Origin: Actinomycetes bacterium
GTDB taxonomy: Bacteria > Actinomycetota > Actinomycetes > Propionibacteriales > Propionibacteriaceae
Reading direction: 5' to 3'
DNA length: 53,527 bases
Assembly: GCA_023443125.1 (NCBI GenBank)
Contig: JAEZVO010000043.1
Location: 1 to 53,527 of the forward strand
The notes under the pieces are model-generated. The model was not told where the DNA came from and made no database searches. It was given only the letters and a program-made list of their open reading frames with translations. The position numbers and the translations under genes were made by a program. The first letter of the stretch is position 1, and the number at the start of each line of letters is the position of its first letter. Shown piece by piece: positions 42,845 through 51,332 of this stretch.

Positions 42845-43301
42845 TTCTCCGCGTCTAGGTATCGACTGGGGTAAGGCGCGCATCGGTGTCGCCGCGTGTG
42901 GGCGCCACACGACTTTGTGCCACCCGGTGGCGACGGTGCGAGCCGGACGCGAGGAGCTAGCGCAGCTCGCCGTTATCGTCGAGGAGTACGAGCCAGAGAT
43001 CATCTACGTGGGATATCCGCTCGATCTCAAAGGGCGGTTGGGGCCGGCTGCAGAATTTGTGAAACAGAAAGCTATGGCGTTGGCGCAGCGCGTCGCGCCA
43101 ACGCAGGTTCGACTGGTCGACGAGCGGATGAGCACGGCGTCGGCGTCGCGTAGTCTTGGGAGTGTCGGGCGAGACACCAGATCTCAGCGTGGCATCATCG
43201 ATCAAGCTGCGGCGGTAGAGATTCTGCAAACCGCCGTCGACGTCGAAGAGCGCATGGGCGAGCCGGCTGGTGAGCCACTGCACGGAAACGAGGGCGAATG
43301 A
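42837..43301 (+). CDS. ruvX: YqgF/RuvX family nuclease (pre-16S rRNA processing or putative Holliday junction resolvase)
   Basis: A 154-residue RNase H-fold protein. Visible family elements are LGIDWGKARIGVA (first Asp), 'IIYVGYPLDLKGRLG', 'VRLVDERMSTASA' (Glu) and 'IIDQAAAVEILQ' (Asp). YqgF matures the 5' end of 16S rRNA in E. coli; a resolvase role has also been proposed. ATG 42837 overlaps the alaS stop (ATGCCTGA). It overlaps mltG by 4 nt. Confidence 0.93.
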   Translation: MPDSPRLGIDWGKARIGVAACGRHTTLCHPVATVRAGREELAQLAVIVEEYEPEIIYVGYPLDLKGRLGPAAEFVKQKAMALAQRVAPTQVRLVDERMSTASASRSLGSVGRDTRSQRGIIDQAAAVEILQTAVDVEERMGEPAGEPLHGNEGE

Positions 43302-44416
43302 GCGAGAAGAAACCTGTGAACTGGCGCGACGTGGCCTACTACGGCCGAGGCGCGTTCGCAGTGCTGCTCGCTCTCGCGGTGCTCATTGGCGGGGGCTGGT
43401 TCGCGTACTCGAAGGCCCACGACTTCTACGTCGCCGCCACCACCCCCGATGACGATTTCGTCGGGAATGGCACGGAAGAGATCGACGTCGTGATTCCTCG
43501 CGGTGCAGGCATCACCGAGATCGGCGACATCCTCTACGAAGCGGGCGTGGTGAAGTCGGTGCGGAAATTCCGCAGCGAGGCGCTGAGCTCCGGTTCGGTC
43601 GATAGGCTCCAGGCCGGCAGATACCAGCTCCGCAAGGAACTGCCTGCAGAAACGGCACTCAAGATGCTGCTCGATCCGAGCAACATCAAGCGCATCTGGA
43701 TTACCTTCCCTGAAGGCACCACGGTGAAGGAACAGCAGGCCCGTATCAGCAGCGAGCTCGGGCTCTCCAAGGAACAAATCGATACCGCCGCGGGGCGCGC
43801 AGGTGAACTGGGGCTCCCCAAGTGGGCCAACACCAAGGGCAAGCTCGAGGGCTTCCTGTTCCCGGCTCGCTACGACGTGGCTGAGCCCATCGATGCGTTC
43901 GCGATCATGAAGAGCCAGGTCAAGCAGTTCAATACTGTCGCGGGGCGCACCGACCTTGCCGATCGTGCGAAGGCTCTCGGTAAGTCTCCGCTCGAGGCGC
44001 TCACCGTCGCATCGATCATCGAGGGCGAGTCGCACGATCCGGACTACCAACCGCTCATCGCTGCCGTCATCTACAACCGCCTCGAGAAGGACATGAAGTT
44101 GGAGATGGACTCGACGGTGCACTACGCGGTGGGTAAGACCGGCGCGGTGACCACCACGGCCGCCGAGCGCGCCAGCGAATCGGTCTACAACACGTACCGC
44201 CACAAGGGGCTTCCGCCCGGCCCGATCAACAACCCGGGTGAAACCGCCATCAAGGCAGCTCTCAGCCCGGCAGACACCGAGGCGCTGTACTTCGTCACGG
44301 TCGACCTCGACACGGGCGAGACGCTCTTCGCCAATACGCTCGAAGAACACAACGCCAACGTGAAGAAGTTCCAGGAGTACTGCCAGGCCAACAAGGGCAA
44401 GTGCTCAGGCAAATGA
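43298..44416 (+). CDS. mltG: Endolytic murein transglycosylase (YceG family)
   Basis: Membrane-anchored enzyme that cuts nascent peptidoglycan strands. The 372 residues have a short cytoplasmic N-terminus, one membrane helix (about 17-37), a LysM-like domain (about 60-120), and the YceG catalytic domain with 'VASIIEGES' (catalytic Glu), 'VIYNRLEKDMKLEMDSTVHYA' and 'GLPPGPINNPG'. It sits between ruvX and aroE, as in many actinobacteria. The ATG overlaps the ruvX stop. Confidence 0.95.
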   Translation: MSEKKPVNWRDVAYYGRGAFAVLLALAVLIGGGWFAYSKAHDFYVAATTPDDDFVGNGTEEIDVVIPRGAGITEIGDILYEAGVVKSVRKFRSEALSSGSVDRLQAGRYQLRKELPAETALKMLLDPSNIKRIWITFPEGTTVKEQQARISSELGLSKEQIDTAAGRAGELGLPKWANTKGKLEGFLFPARYDVAEPIDAFAIMKSQVKQFNTVAGRTDLADRAKALGKSPLEALTVASIIEGESHDPDYQPLIAAVIYNRLEKDMKLEMDSTVHYAVGKTGAVTTTAAERASESVYNTYRHKGLPPGPINNPGETAIKAALSPADTEALYFVTVDLDTGETLFANTLEEHNANVKKFQEYCQANKGKCSGK

Positions 44417-45225
44417 TGCGTTGCGCCGTCATCGGTGACCCGGCCTCACACTCCCTCTCGCCAGCCATCCACACCTTAGGCTACGCCGCGGTCGGTCTGG
44501 ACTGGCGCTACGAAGCCATCGACGTCACACCCAGCGAGCTCTCCGCGTTCATAGAGCGTTGCCAGGCTGACCCCAGCTGGGCTGGGCTCAGCGTCACCGC
44601 ACCACACAAGGACGCCATCGTCGAGTTCGGCGCACCCGACGAATCGACGCGCCTGCTGGGTTGCGGCAACACGTTGGTACTCGGGGAACAGCCTCTGGTT
44701 CGTAACACCGACGTCTCCGGCTTTGCGCTCGCCCTCGAACGCTCGGGTGTTCCCAAACCGAGGCGGGTGGCGATCGTCGGGAATGGTGCCACCGCGCGGT
44801 CGATCACGCTGGCGGTGGCTCAGCTGGGGGCCGAGAGCGTCGTGATCGTGGCTCGTAGCCTCGAGCGCGCCAAAGGGCTACGGACGTTTGCCACAGGCCT
44901 CGGGCTGACCGCCGAGGTGCAGTTGCTCTCCGACGCGCTGGAACCGGTGGACCTGCTCGTAAGCACTGTTCCCACCCTCGCGACGGAGCCGCACGCCCAC
45001 CGCTGGGCAGAGTGCGCGACGACGATCTTCGATGCGGTCTACGACCCGTGGCCCACGCCCCTTGGGGTCGCCGCGAGCGCCCTGCACCGTCGGGCATTAT
45101 CGGGCCTGGATCTGCTCGCAGGGCAGGCTGTCGATCAGTTCTTCTGGCTCACGGGGCAACGGGTTACGTTCGAGATGTGCCTCTCAGCTGCCGAGCAGGA
45201 ACTTCGCCGGCGTAAGACTCTCTGA
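44413..45225 (+). CDS. aroE: Shikimate dehydrogenase
   Basis: Reduces 3-dehydroshikimate to shikimate with NADPH. The 270-residue protein has 'GDPASHSLSPAIH' (shikimate-binding serines), 'LSVTAPHKDAI' (catalytic Lys), 'NTDVSGFALAL' (catalytic Asp) and a Rossmann loop 'GNGATARS'. The loop lacks the usual GAGG(A/S) form, and 'GCGNTLV' replaces the common GA-x-NT, so it may belong to a divergent AroE subgroup. ATG 44413 overlaps the mltG stop; ATG 44416 is an equal alternative. aroC follows after 13 nt. Confidence 0.9.
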   Translation: MMRCAVIGDPASHSLSPAIHTLGYAAVGLDWRYEAIDVTPSELSAFIERCQADPSWAGLSVTAPHKDAIVEFGAPDESTRLLGCGNTLVLGEQPLVRNTDVSGFALALERSGVPKPRRVAIVGNGATARSITLAVAQLGAESVVIVARSLERAKGLRTFATGLGLTAEVQLLSDALEPVDLLVSTVPTLATEPHAHRWAECATTIFDAVYDPWPTPLGVAASALHRRALSGLDLLAGQAVDQFFWLTGQRVTFEMCLSAAEQELRRRKTL

Positions 45226-45238
45226 AAGAATGATCGGC

Positions 45239-46423
45239 ATGCTTCGTTACCTCACGGCCGGTGAATCGCACGGTCAGTCCCTGATTGCCACCATGGAAGG
45301 CATCCCCGCTCACGTTCGCGTGGGGGAGAAGGAGATCGCGCATAACCTCGCCCGGCGCCGACTGGGTGCAGGGCGCGGGGCCCGCATGAAGTTCGAAGCC
45401 GACGCGCTGCGCCTCCTGGCTGGCTTCCGTCACGGAGAGACTCTCGGATCGCCGATTGCCATCGAGATTGGGAACACAGAATGGCCGAAGTGGGAGCAGG
45501 TGATGGCGCCCGGCGAGGTGGATCACGACGAGCTCGCATCCCTCGCACGCAACGCGAAGCTCACCCGCCCGCGCCCTGGCCACGCGGATTTGGTGGGCAT
45601 GCAAAAGTACGGCTTCGACGAGGCCCGTCCCATCTTGGAGCGCGCATCTGCGCGTGAAACGGCAGCCCGCGTCGCGCTCGGCACCGTCGCGATGGCGTTC
45701 CTCGACCAGGCGTTGGGCATCAAGGTGCTGAGTCACGTGGTCGAGCTCGGTCCGGTGCGTTCCGAGAGTACGAAACGCCCGACGTGGGGAGATCTCGAGG
45801 CGATCGACGCCGACCCCGTGCGCTGCTTCGACGTCGCGGCGTCGGCGAAGATGCAGGCGGAAGTTGAGGCGTGCCACAAGGAGGGCGACACGCTCGGCGG
45901 CGTCGTCGAAGTGATCGCCGAGGGCGTGCCTCCTGGCCTCGGCTCGCACATCCAGGGCGACCGCCGGCTCGACGCGCGCCTCGCCGGCGCGCTCATGGGC
46001 ATCCAGGCCATCAAGGGCGTCGAGGTGGGCGATGGGTTCGAGCTCGCCCGTACCCGAGGTTCCAAGGCCCACGACGAAATCCTGCCAGGTATCCGTCGCG
46101 CCACCGATCACGCGGGCGGCACCGAAGGTGGCATGTCCACCGGCGAGTTGCTGCGCGTTCGGGCGGCGATGAAACCTATCGCGACGGTACCCCGCGCGCT
46201 GCGCACGATCGACGTCTCGACGGGCGAGCCCGATGCCGCGCACCACCAGCGCAGCGATGTTTGCGCCGTGCCGGCGGCGGGCGTCGTCGCGGAGGCGATG
46301 GTGGCGCTGGTGTTGGCCGAGTGCGTGCTAGAGAAGTTCGGCGGCGACTCCGTCGCGGAGACGCGCCGTAACGCCACCGCCTACCTCGACGAAGTCCGTG
46401 AACGGGGGCTGGGGCTGGCATGA
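45239..46423 (+). CDS. aroC: Chorismate synthase
   Basis: FMN-dependent lyase that makes chorismate from EPSP. The 394 residues start with MLRYLTAGESHG and contain 'RRRLGAGRGARMK', 'RPGHADLVGMQKYGFDEARPILERASARETAARVA' and 'SDVCAVPAAGVVAEAM', all family signatures. Two ATGs are close: 45230 and 45239. The second matches the family N-terminus and has a GAAAGA 9 nt upstream. It overlaps aroK by 4 nt. Confidence 0.96.
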   Translation: MLRYLTAGESHGQSLIATMEGIPAHVRVGEKEIAHNLARRRLGAGRGARMKFEADALRLLAGFRHGETLGSPIAIEIGNTEWPKWEQVMAPGEVDHDELASLARNAKLTRPRPGHADLVGMQKYGFDEARPILERASARETAARVALGTVAMAFLDQALGIKVLSHVVELGPVRSESTKRPTWGDLEAIDADPVRCFDVAASAKMQAEVEACHKEGDTLGGVVEVIAEGVPPGLGSHIQGDRRLDARLAGALMGIQAIKGVEVGDGFELARTRGSKAHDEILPGIRRATDHAGGTEGGMSTGELLRVRAAMKPIATVPRALRTIDVSTGEPDAAHHQRSDVCAVPAAGVVAEAMVALVLAECVLEKFGGDSVAETRRNATAYLDEVRERGLGLA

Positions 46424-46914
46424 GCATGGTGTTCATCGGCGCTCCTGGCGCCGGGAAGAGCTCCGTCGGGAAGCGCGTCGCGCGAAAACTCAACCTCACC
46501 TTCGTCGACGTCGATGCCCGCATCGAAGAGGTCCTGGGGAAACCGATCAGCGAGATCTTTGCCGACGAGGGCGAGGCCTACTTCCGCCAAGCCGAGGAGG
46601 AAGCCACCCTCGAGTTGCTAGATACCGCCGACGTGGTATCGCTCGGCGGCGGTGCCGTCATGAACGAGCGCATCCGCGAAGCACTGCGAGGCCACGAGGT
46701 TATCTGGCTGAAGGTGTCTGCGGGCCAGGCCGCGCGTCGCGTAGGCATGAACACCGTCCGCCCGCTCCTGCTGGGCAATACCCGCGCGACGCTCATCAAA
46801 CTGCTCGCTGAACGCACACCGTTCTACGAGGCATGCGCCACGCAAACGATCGAGACCGACGGGCGGGGCACAGCCGAGGTGGCCGACCAGATCGTCGCGG
46901 AGCATCAGCAGTGA
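46420..46914 (+). CDS. aroK: Shikimate kinase
   Basis: Phosphorylates shikimate with ATP. The 164-residue P-loop protein shows Walker A GAPGAGKSSVG, 'FVDVDARIE' (substrate and Mg site), 'FADEGEAYFRQ-E', 'VSLGGGAVM', and the lid/arginine region 'RRVGMNTVRPLL'. Its ATG overlaps the aroC stop, and its stop overlaps the aroB GTG by 4 nt. The compact aroE-aroC-aroK-aroB order points to one transcript. Confidence 0.96.
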   Translation: MSMVFIGAPGAGKSSVGKRVARKLNLTFVDVDARIEEVLGKPISEIFADEGEAYFRQAEEEATLELLDTADVVSLGGGAVMNERIREALRGHEVIWLKVSAGQAARRVGMNTVRPLLLGNTRATLIKLLAERTPFYEACATQTIETDGRGTAEVADQIVAEHQQ

Positions 46915-47972
46915 TCACCGTCTGTTCCCAGCAGCATCGCTACGACGTGCACATCGGCGCCGGGGTACTCGACGGCATCTCGGCGGCGAGCGAGGGGTGC
47001 TCCCGTGTCGCCGTCGTCTTCCCCGAACACCTGCCGCAACTGGCGGACGCCGTCGCAACACACGTAGCAGGCAACGTCGTGCGCATTCCCGTTCCCGACG
47101 CGGAAGCGGCCAAGACCGCAACGGTGCTGCAGCACTGCTGGAACGAACTCGCCAAGGCCGGATTCACCCGCAACGATCTGGTGGTGGGTATCGGCGGGGG
47201 AGCGGTGACCGACCTTGCCGGCTTCGTAGCCGCAACCTGGCTTCGCGGCGTCGCGTACATCTCTGTGCCAACCTCCGTGCTCGCCATGGTGGACGCGGCA
47301 GTGGGCGGCAAGACGGGTATCAATCTCGAGGCAGGTAAGAACCTCGTCGGCGCGTTCCACGAGCCGTGTGCGGTGTTCTGCGACTTCGACTTCCTCAGCA
47401 CGCTTCCGTCGCGCGAACTGCGCTCCGGTATGGCCGAGGTGGTCAAGTGCGGCTTCATTAGCGACTCACACATTCTCACGCTGGCAGCGCGTGATGATCG
47501 CCTCGATGTGTCGGGAGATACGTTCGCGGAACTCGTTCGGCGAGCTATCGCGGTGAAAGCCGACGTGGTTGCCGCCGATCTCCGCGAGGCGACGTCCGTC
47601 GGGGACAAGGTGGGACGCGAAGCCCTCAACTACGGCCACACCCTGGGCCACGCCATCGAAACCTCTGAGCACTATTCGTGGCGACACGGCGAGGCGATCG
47701 CGGTGGGCATGGCTTGGATCGCTCGCGTCTCCGGCAAGTTCACTGGACTCGACGATGAGACCGTCGCGCTCCACGACGATCTCCTGCGCTCGTTGCAACT
47801 GCCCACGTCCTACGACGGGGACTACGCCGCGCTGCGTCACGTGATGAGCCTCGACAAGAAGTCGCGCGGCCAGGCGCTGCGGCTCGTCTGCCTACGCGAG
47901 GTGGGTTCGCCGACCATCGTTGTCAGCCCCGACGAGGGCGTGCTAGAAGCGTGCTATGCCGAGCTTGCCTGA
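46911..47972 (+). CDS. aroB: 3-dehydroquinate synthase
   Basis: NAD- and metal-dependent enzyme that closes the ring of DAHP. The 353 residues contain 'LVVGIGGGAVTDLAGFVAATWLRGV', 'VPTSVLAMVDAAVGGKTGINL', 'KNLVGAFHEP' and the metal-ligand region 'ALNYGHTLGHAIE' with 'WRHGEAIAVGM'. The GTG start is coupled to the aroK stop. Its end overlaps the regulator gene by 17 nt. aroD/aroQ and aroA are not in the window. Confidence 0.96.
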   Translation: MITVCSQQHRYDVHIGAGVLDGISAASEGCSRVAVVFPEHLPQLADAVATHVAGNVVRIPVPDAEAAKTATVLQHCWNELAKAGFTRNDLVVGIGGGAVTDLAGFVAATWLRGVAYISVPTSVLAMVDAAVGGKTGINLEAGKNLVGAFHEPCAVFCDFDFLSTLPSRELRSGMAEVVKCGFISDSHILTLAARDDRLDVSGDTFAELVRRAIAVKADVVAADLREATSVGDKVGREALNYGHTLGHAIETSEHYSWRHGEAIAVGMAWIARVSGKFTGLDDETVALHDDLLRSLQLPTSYDGDYAALRHVMSLDKKSRGQALRLVCLREVGSPTIVVSPDEGVLEACYAELA

Positions 47973-48651
47973 CGCCGCCGGGGGATACCTCCTCGCGCTC
48001 ACCCATCTGCAAGAACAGGTGCTCTCCGGAGCGCTCACGGTGGGCGACCGCCTCCCAGGAGAGCGAGAACTCGCTGCAGAACTCGGCGTGAGTCGCGGTG
48101 CGGTACGCGAAGCGATCCGTGCCATGCAGGCGTACGGCGTGCTGGAATCACAGCCAGGCCCTGGACGCGGCACCCGGGTGATCGCGATGCAGTCGAAGGC
48201 GCTCGGCCGGTTGTTCTCCCTGCATCTCGCCACCGCGTCGCAATCGCAGACAGACCTGACGGAGACGCGCATCGCGTTGGAGCGTGCGACGGCCAGCCTC
48301 GCGGCATCGACGGCGACGACGGACGATCACGCTCGCCTGCAGCGCATCATTGACGCGATGGATGGCACCCACGAACTCGAGCCGTATAACGATCTGGATA
48401 CCGATTTCCATCACTGCATCGCCCAGATCTCGGGCAACCCACTACTGCGTGACCTCACGGTGGCAATCCGTGAGGCCTTGCGTCGGCCCATCTTGCATGC
48501 CTCACTCGGCGTCGACCGCTGGGCGGATATCCGCACCATGCTGTGCGAGCAACACCGATCGATCTACGATGCCATCCGCAGTGGCGACGGCTCGCATGCC
48601 GCAGATCTCGTCGAGCACCACATCCGCGACGCCGCGACTGCGCTGTTCTAG
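47956..48651 (+). CDS. GntR-family transcriptional regulator, FadR/LldR subgroup
   Basis: A 231-residue regulator with an N-terminal winged helix-turn-helix (about 12-72: 'GDRLPGERELAAELGVSRGAVREAIRAM...GVLESQPGPGRG') and an all-helical FCD effector domain (about 85-228). FCD-type metal ligands appear as Asp/His in 'DLDTDFHHCIAQISGN', 'EQHRSIYDAI' and 'EHHIRDAA'. Its place before lctP-lutABC and the GntR-type operator in the lctP promoter suggest a lactate-responsive repressor like LldR/LutR. The ATG lies inside aroB (17-nt overlap), so its expression is tied to the aro operon unless it has an internal promoter. Confidence 0.87.
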   Translation: MPSLPDAAGGYLLALTHLQEQVLSGALTVGDRLPGERELAAELGVSRGAVREAIRAMQAYGVLESQPGPGRGTRVIAMQSKALGRLFSLHLATASQSQTDLTETRIALERATASLAASTATTDDHARLQRIIDAMDGTHELEPYNDLDTDFHHCIAQISGNPLLRDLTVAIREALRRPILHASLGVDRWADIRTMLCEQHRSIYDAIRSGDGSHAADLVEHHIRDAATALF

Positions 48652-48667
48652 GCGATACCGCGACTGA

Positions 48668-48726
48668 GCGCACAACAGATGGTGATTTCGGGCCTTGCGG
48701 GCCCGTGTTGTGAATCTGGCGTGCGC
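48668..48726. terminator. Three-tier hairpin after the GntR gene, probable terminator
   Basis: CGGGCC (48689-48694) pairs with GGCCCG (48700-48705) around a 5-nt loop. Further out CAGAT (48676-48680) pairs with ATCTG (48714-48718), and GCGCAC (48668-48673) with GTGCGC (48721-48726). Spacings are symmetric (8 nt and 2 nt on both sides). It lies 17 nt after the GntR stop and upstream of the lctP promoter, so it may separate the aro-GntR unit from the lactate operon. Confidence 0.6.
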
Positions 48727-48775
48727 ACAGTCGAGTGAGTGGTCTGGCTCAGCTCGTAGATCGACCCCGAGTGCA

Positions 48776-48802
48776 TTGACAAATTGGTCCGACCGTTATA
48801 AT
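48776..48802 (+). promoter_or_regulatory. Promoter of lctP-lutABC: TTGACA / TATAAT
   Basis: A consensus -35 TTGACA (48776-48781) and a consensus -10 TATAAT (48797-48802) are separated by 15 bp, which is shorter than optimal. This is the only perfect-consensus promoter noticed in the window. The leader to the lctP ATG would be about 50 nt and ends with CGGAG 7 nt before the ATG. Confidence 0.8.
48785..48795. promoter_or_regulatory. FadR/LldR-type operator TGGTCCGACCG between -35 and -10
   Basis: TGGTCCGACCG contains the palindrome GGTC-C-GACC and fits the GntR/FadR-subgroup pattern T-N-G-T-N3-A-C-N-A with one mismatch at the last base. It fills the spacer of the lctP promoter, so a bound repressor would block RNA polymerase. 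The neighbouring GntR protein is the likely ligand. Confidence 0.7.
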
Positions 48803-48858
48803 TTACGACATGTAGTAGTACCTAAGAAGGGCTGCAGTCGGAACAACGGAGTTCGAAT

Positions 48859-50550
48859 ATGACATTGCTTGAGACATTCATCCCAGAGACGAACCCCACC
48901 GGACAGCTCTGGCTGTCCGCACTCTTGGCTTCCCTGCCCATCATCTGCATGCTCGTCACCTTGGGAGCGTTGCGATGGAAGGCCCACTACGCCGCGTTAG
49001 CGTCGTGGGGGATCGCGCTCATCGTCGCGATTGCAGCCTTCCGGATGCCAGTGGTGATGGCGCTGTCCACGAGCGTGCACGGCATCCTCTACGGCATCTT
49101 CCCGATCGTGTGGATCCTGCTCACCGCAATCTGGATGTACGAGGTGACGGTGAAGTCGGGGCGCTTCGAAGATCTTCGGCGCACTTTCTTCCTCATCTCG
49201 GATGACCCGCGCGTCGTTGGCCTCATCATCGCATTCAGCTTTGGCGGTCTTCTCGAAGCCCTGGCCGGCTACGGTGCGCCGGTGGCCATCGCGGCTGCCA
49301 TGCTCATCGCCGTCGGCTTCTCACCCATTCGCGCCGCCATGGTGGCACTGCTTGCCAACACTGTCCCGGTGGCGTTTGGCGCGGTCGGCCTGCCCATCGT
49401 CGTGGCGGCTCAGACCGCCGAGCTGGACGTGCTCGCCGTCGCTCCGATCAGCGGTCGGATCACCGCAATGCTGAGCCTCGTCGTGCCGTTCCTCATCCTG
49501 CTCGTGATGGACGGCGCCAAGGGACTCAAGCAGTGTTGGCAGGTGGGCCTCGTCATCGGCGTCTCCTTTGGCATCACGAAGTGGATCGTGAGCTCCACGC
49601 CGCTATTCAACCTGACCGAAATGTTCGCGGCCGTGGTCAGCATCGCTGTCACGCTCGGCTTCCTCAAGCTGTGGCACCCAACCGGCGGCACCGATGCCAA
49701 GGGCCGCATCAGCGAGATGATGGCACCCGAGGTGGAGAAGGATTGGAAGCCCGCAGCTCACGACGACGCTGACCAGCCCGAACTCACCACCAACCGCATC
49801 GTCATGGCTCTCGTGCCCTACATGATGGTGATCGTGGTGTTCGGCATCGCGTCCATCCCTGCGGTGAAGAGCTTCTTGAAGTCGCTCGATGTGAGCTTCG
49901 CATGGCCGCTGCTCGGCAACCTCATGGGCCTCGACGGCAGCCCCGCCTCGCACCAGACCTACACGCTGCTGTGGGCATCGTCGCCAGGCATCCTGCTCGC
50001 GATCGTGGCGATCCTCACCGGCGTCGTCTACAAGATGTCGCTGGGGCAAACCTTCGCGGTGTTGTGGGAGAACATGAAGAAGATGCGGTTCTCCGCACTC
50101 ACGATCGGGCTCGTCGTGGCGCTGGCCTATGTGATGGGCGACTCCGGCCAGACACTCGCCCTCGGCTTCTTCATCGCCGCAGCCGGATCCATCTACGCGG
50201 CCCTGTCGCCAATTCTTGGCTGGATTGGCACATACGTGACCGGCTCGGACACCTCCGCGAACATCCTGTTCTCCGGCCTGCAGTCCACTGTCGGGCAGGA
50301 GATCGGCCAAGGCAGCCATCTCGGAGTGCAGGGCATGCGTGAACTGCTCGTCGGCGCCAACGCCGCCGGCGGCGTCGTCGGCAAGATGATCTCGCCCCAG
50401 TCGCTCACCATCGCCGCCACGGCCATCGGCCTGGTCGGCAGCGAGTCTGTGGTGTTGCGCAAGGTCTTCAAGTGGAGCCTCATTCTGCTCGCACTGATGT
50501 GTGTCATCGTCGGATTGATGTCGACACCGGTCCTCAGCTGGCTGATCTGA
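48859..50550 (+). CDS. lctP: L-lactate permease, LctP family
   Basis: Membrane carrier for lactate (and probably glycolate) with protons. The 563-residue protein has at least 12 hydrophobic segments and the family's conserved 'FSFGGLLEALAGYGAPVAIAAAML', 'ANTVPVAFGAVGLPI' and near the C-terminus 'TGSDTSANILFSGLQ' and 'GANAAGGVVGKMISPQSLTIA'. It heads the lactate operon, followed after 11 nt by lutA. Confidence 0.95.
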   Translation: MTLLETFIPETNPTGQLWLSALLASLPIICMLVTLGALRWKAHYAALASWGIALIVAIAAFRMPVVMALSTSVHGILYGIFPIVWILLTAIWMYEVTVKSGRFEDLRRTFFLISDDPRVVGLIIAFSFGGLLEALAGYGAPVAIAAAMLIAVGFSPIRAAMVALLANTVPVAFGAVGLPIVVAAQTAELDVLAVAPISGRITAMLSLVVPFLILLVMDGAKGLKQCWQVGLVIGVSFGITKWIVSSTPLFNLTEMFAAVVSIAVTLGFLKLWHPTGGTDAKGRISEMMAPEVEKDWKPAAHDDADQPELTTNRIVMALVPYMMVIVVFGIASIPAVKSFLKSLDVSFAWPLLGNLMGLDGSPASHQTYTLLWASSPGILLAIVAILTGVVYKMSLGQTFAVLWENMKKMRFSALTIGLVVALAYVMGDSGQTLALGFFIAAAGSIYAALSPILGWIGTYVTGSDTSANILFSGLQSTVGQEIGQGSHLGVQGMRELLVGANAAGGVVGKMISPQSLTIAATAIGLVGSESVVLRKVFKWSLILLALMCVIVGLMSTPVLSWLI

Positions 50551-50561
50551 AAGGAATAAAC

Positions 50562-51332
50562 ATGACCACAGCCACACTTCCAGGTGCCGGGATCACGGTG
50601 GCACTGTTCGCCACCTGCATCACGGACACCATGAAACCATCCGTCCCCATCGCGACGGTGAAGCTCCTTGAGCGCCTCGGATGCAAGGTGGAGTTCCCGA
50701 AGGAACAGACCTGCTGCGGCCAGATCATGGCCAACACCGGCTACTTCAAAGAAACCGAGGGCACCGTCCGTAACTACGTGAAGAGCTTCGGAGACGCGGA
50801 ATACGTCGTCGCGCCCTCCGGCTCATGCGTGGCCTCAGTGCACCACCAGCACGAGATGATCGCCAACCACGTCGGCGACACGGGCCTCGCCCGCGAGGCA
50901 GCCGCCACCGCGAAGCGCACCTACGATATCGCCGAGTTCCTCGTCGACGTGCTGCGCGTCACCGATGTGGGAGCTTGGTTCCCGCACAAGGTGACCTACC
51001 ACCCCTCCTGCCACGGCAAGCGCATGCTGAAGCTGGGGGGCAAGCCCATGCAGCTCCTCGAAGCCGTCGGCGGCATCACGCTCGTCGACCTGCCCGAGGC
51101 CGACCAGTGCTGTGGATTTGGCGGCACGTTCTCACTGAAGAACTCGGACATGTCGGTCGCCATGGCCTCCGATAAGGCCAGGCACGTGATCGACAGCGGC
51201 GCCGAGTACGTCGTCGGCGGCGATCACGCCTGCCTGATGAACATCGGCGGCATGCTGCATCGCCAGCATTCCGGCGTGAAAACTATCCACCTCGTCGAGA
51301 TCCTCGCTAGCACCAAGGAGGAAGCGCGATGA
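50562..51332 (+). CDS. lutA: L-lactate oxidation protein LutA (CCG-domain iron-sulfur protein)
   Basis: Subunit of the LutABC complex that oxidises L-lactate to pyruvate. The 256 residues hold two cysteine-rich CCG domains: 'EQTCCGQIMANTGY' with an earlier Cys (FATCITD), and 'ADQCCGFGGTFSLK' with 'YHPSCHGKR'. These bind a non-cubane iron-sulfur cluster in related heterodisulfide reductase subunits. ATG 50562 follows GAAAGGA at 7-nt spacing. The stop overlaps lutB by 4 nt. Confidence 0.94.
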   Translation: MTTATLPGAGITVALFATCITDTMKPSVPIATVKLLERLGCKVEFPKEQTCCGQIMANTGYFKETEGTVRNYVKSFGDAEYVVAPSGSCVASVHHQHEMIANHVGDTGLAREAAATAKRTYDIAEFLVDVLRVTDVGAWFPHKVTYHPSCHGKRMLKLGGKPMQLLEAVGGITLVDLPEADQCCGFGGTFSLKNSDMSVAMASDKARHVIDSGAEYVVGGDHACLMNIGGMLHRQHSGVKTIHLVEILASTKEEAR

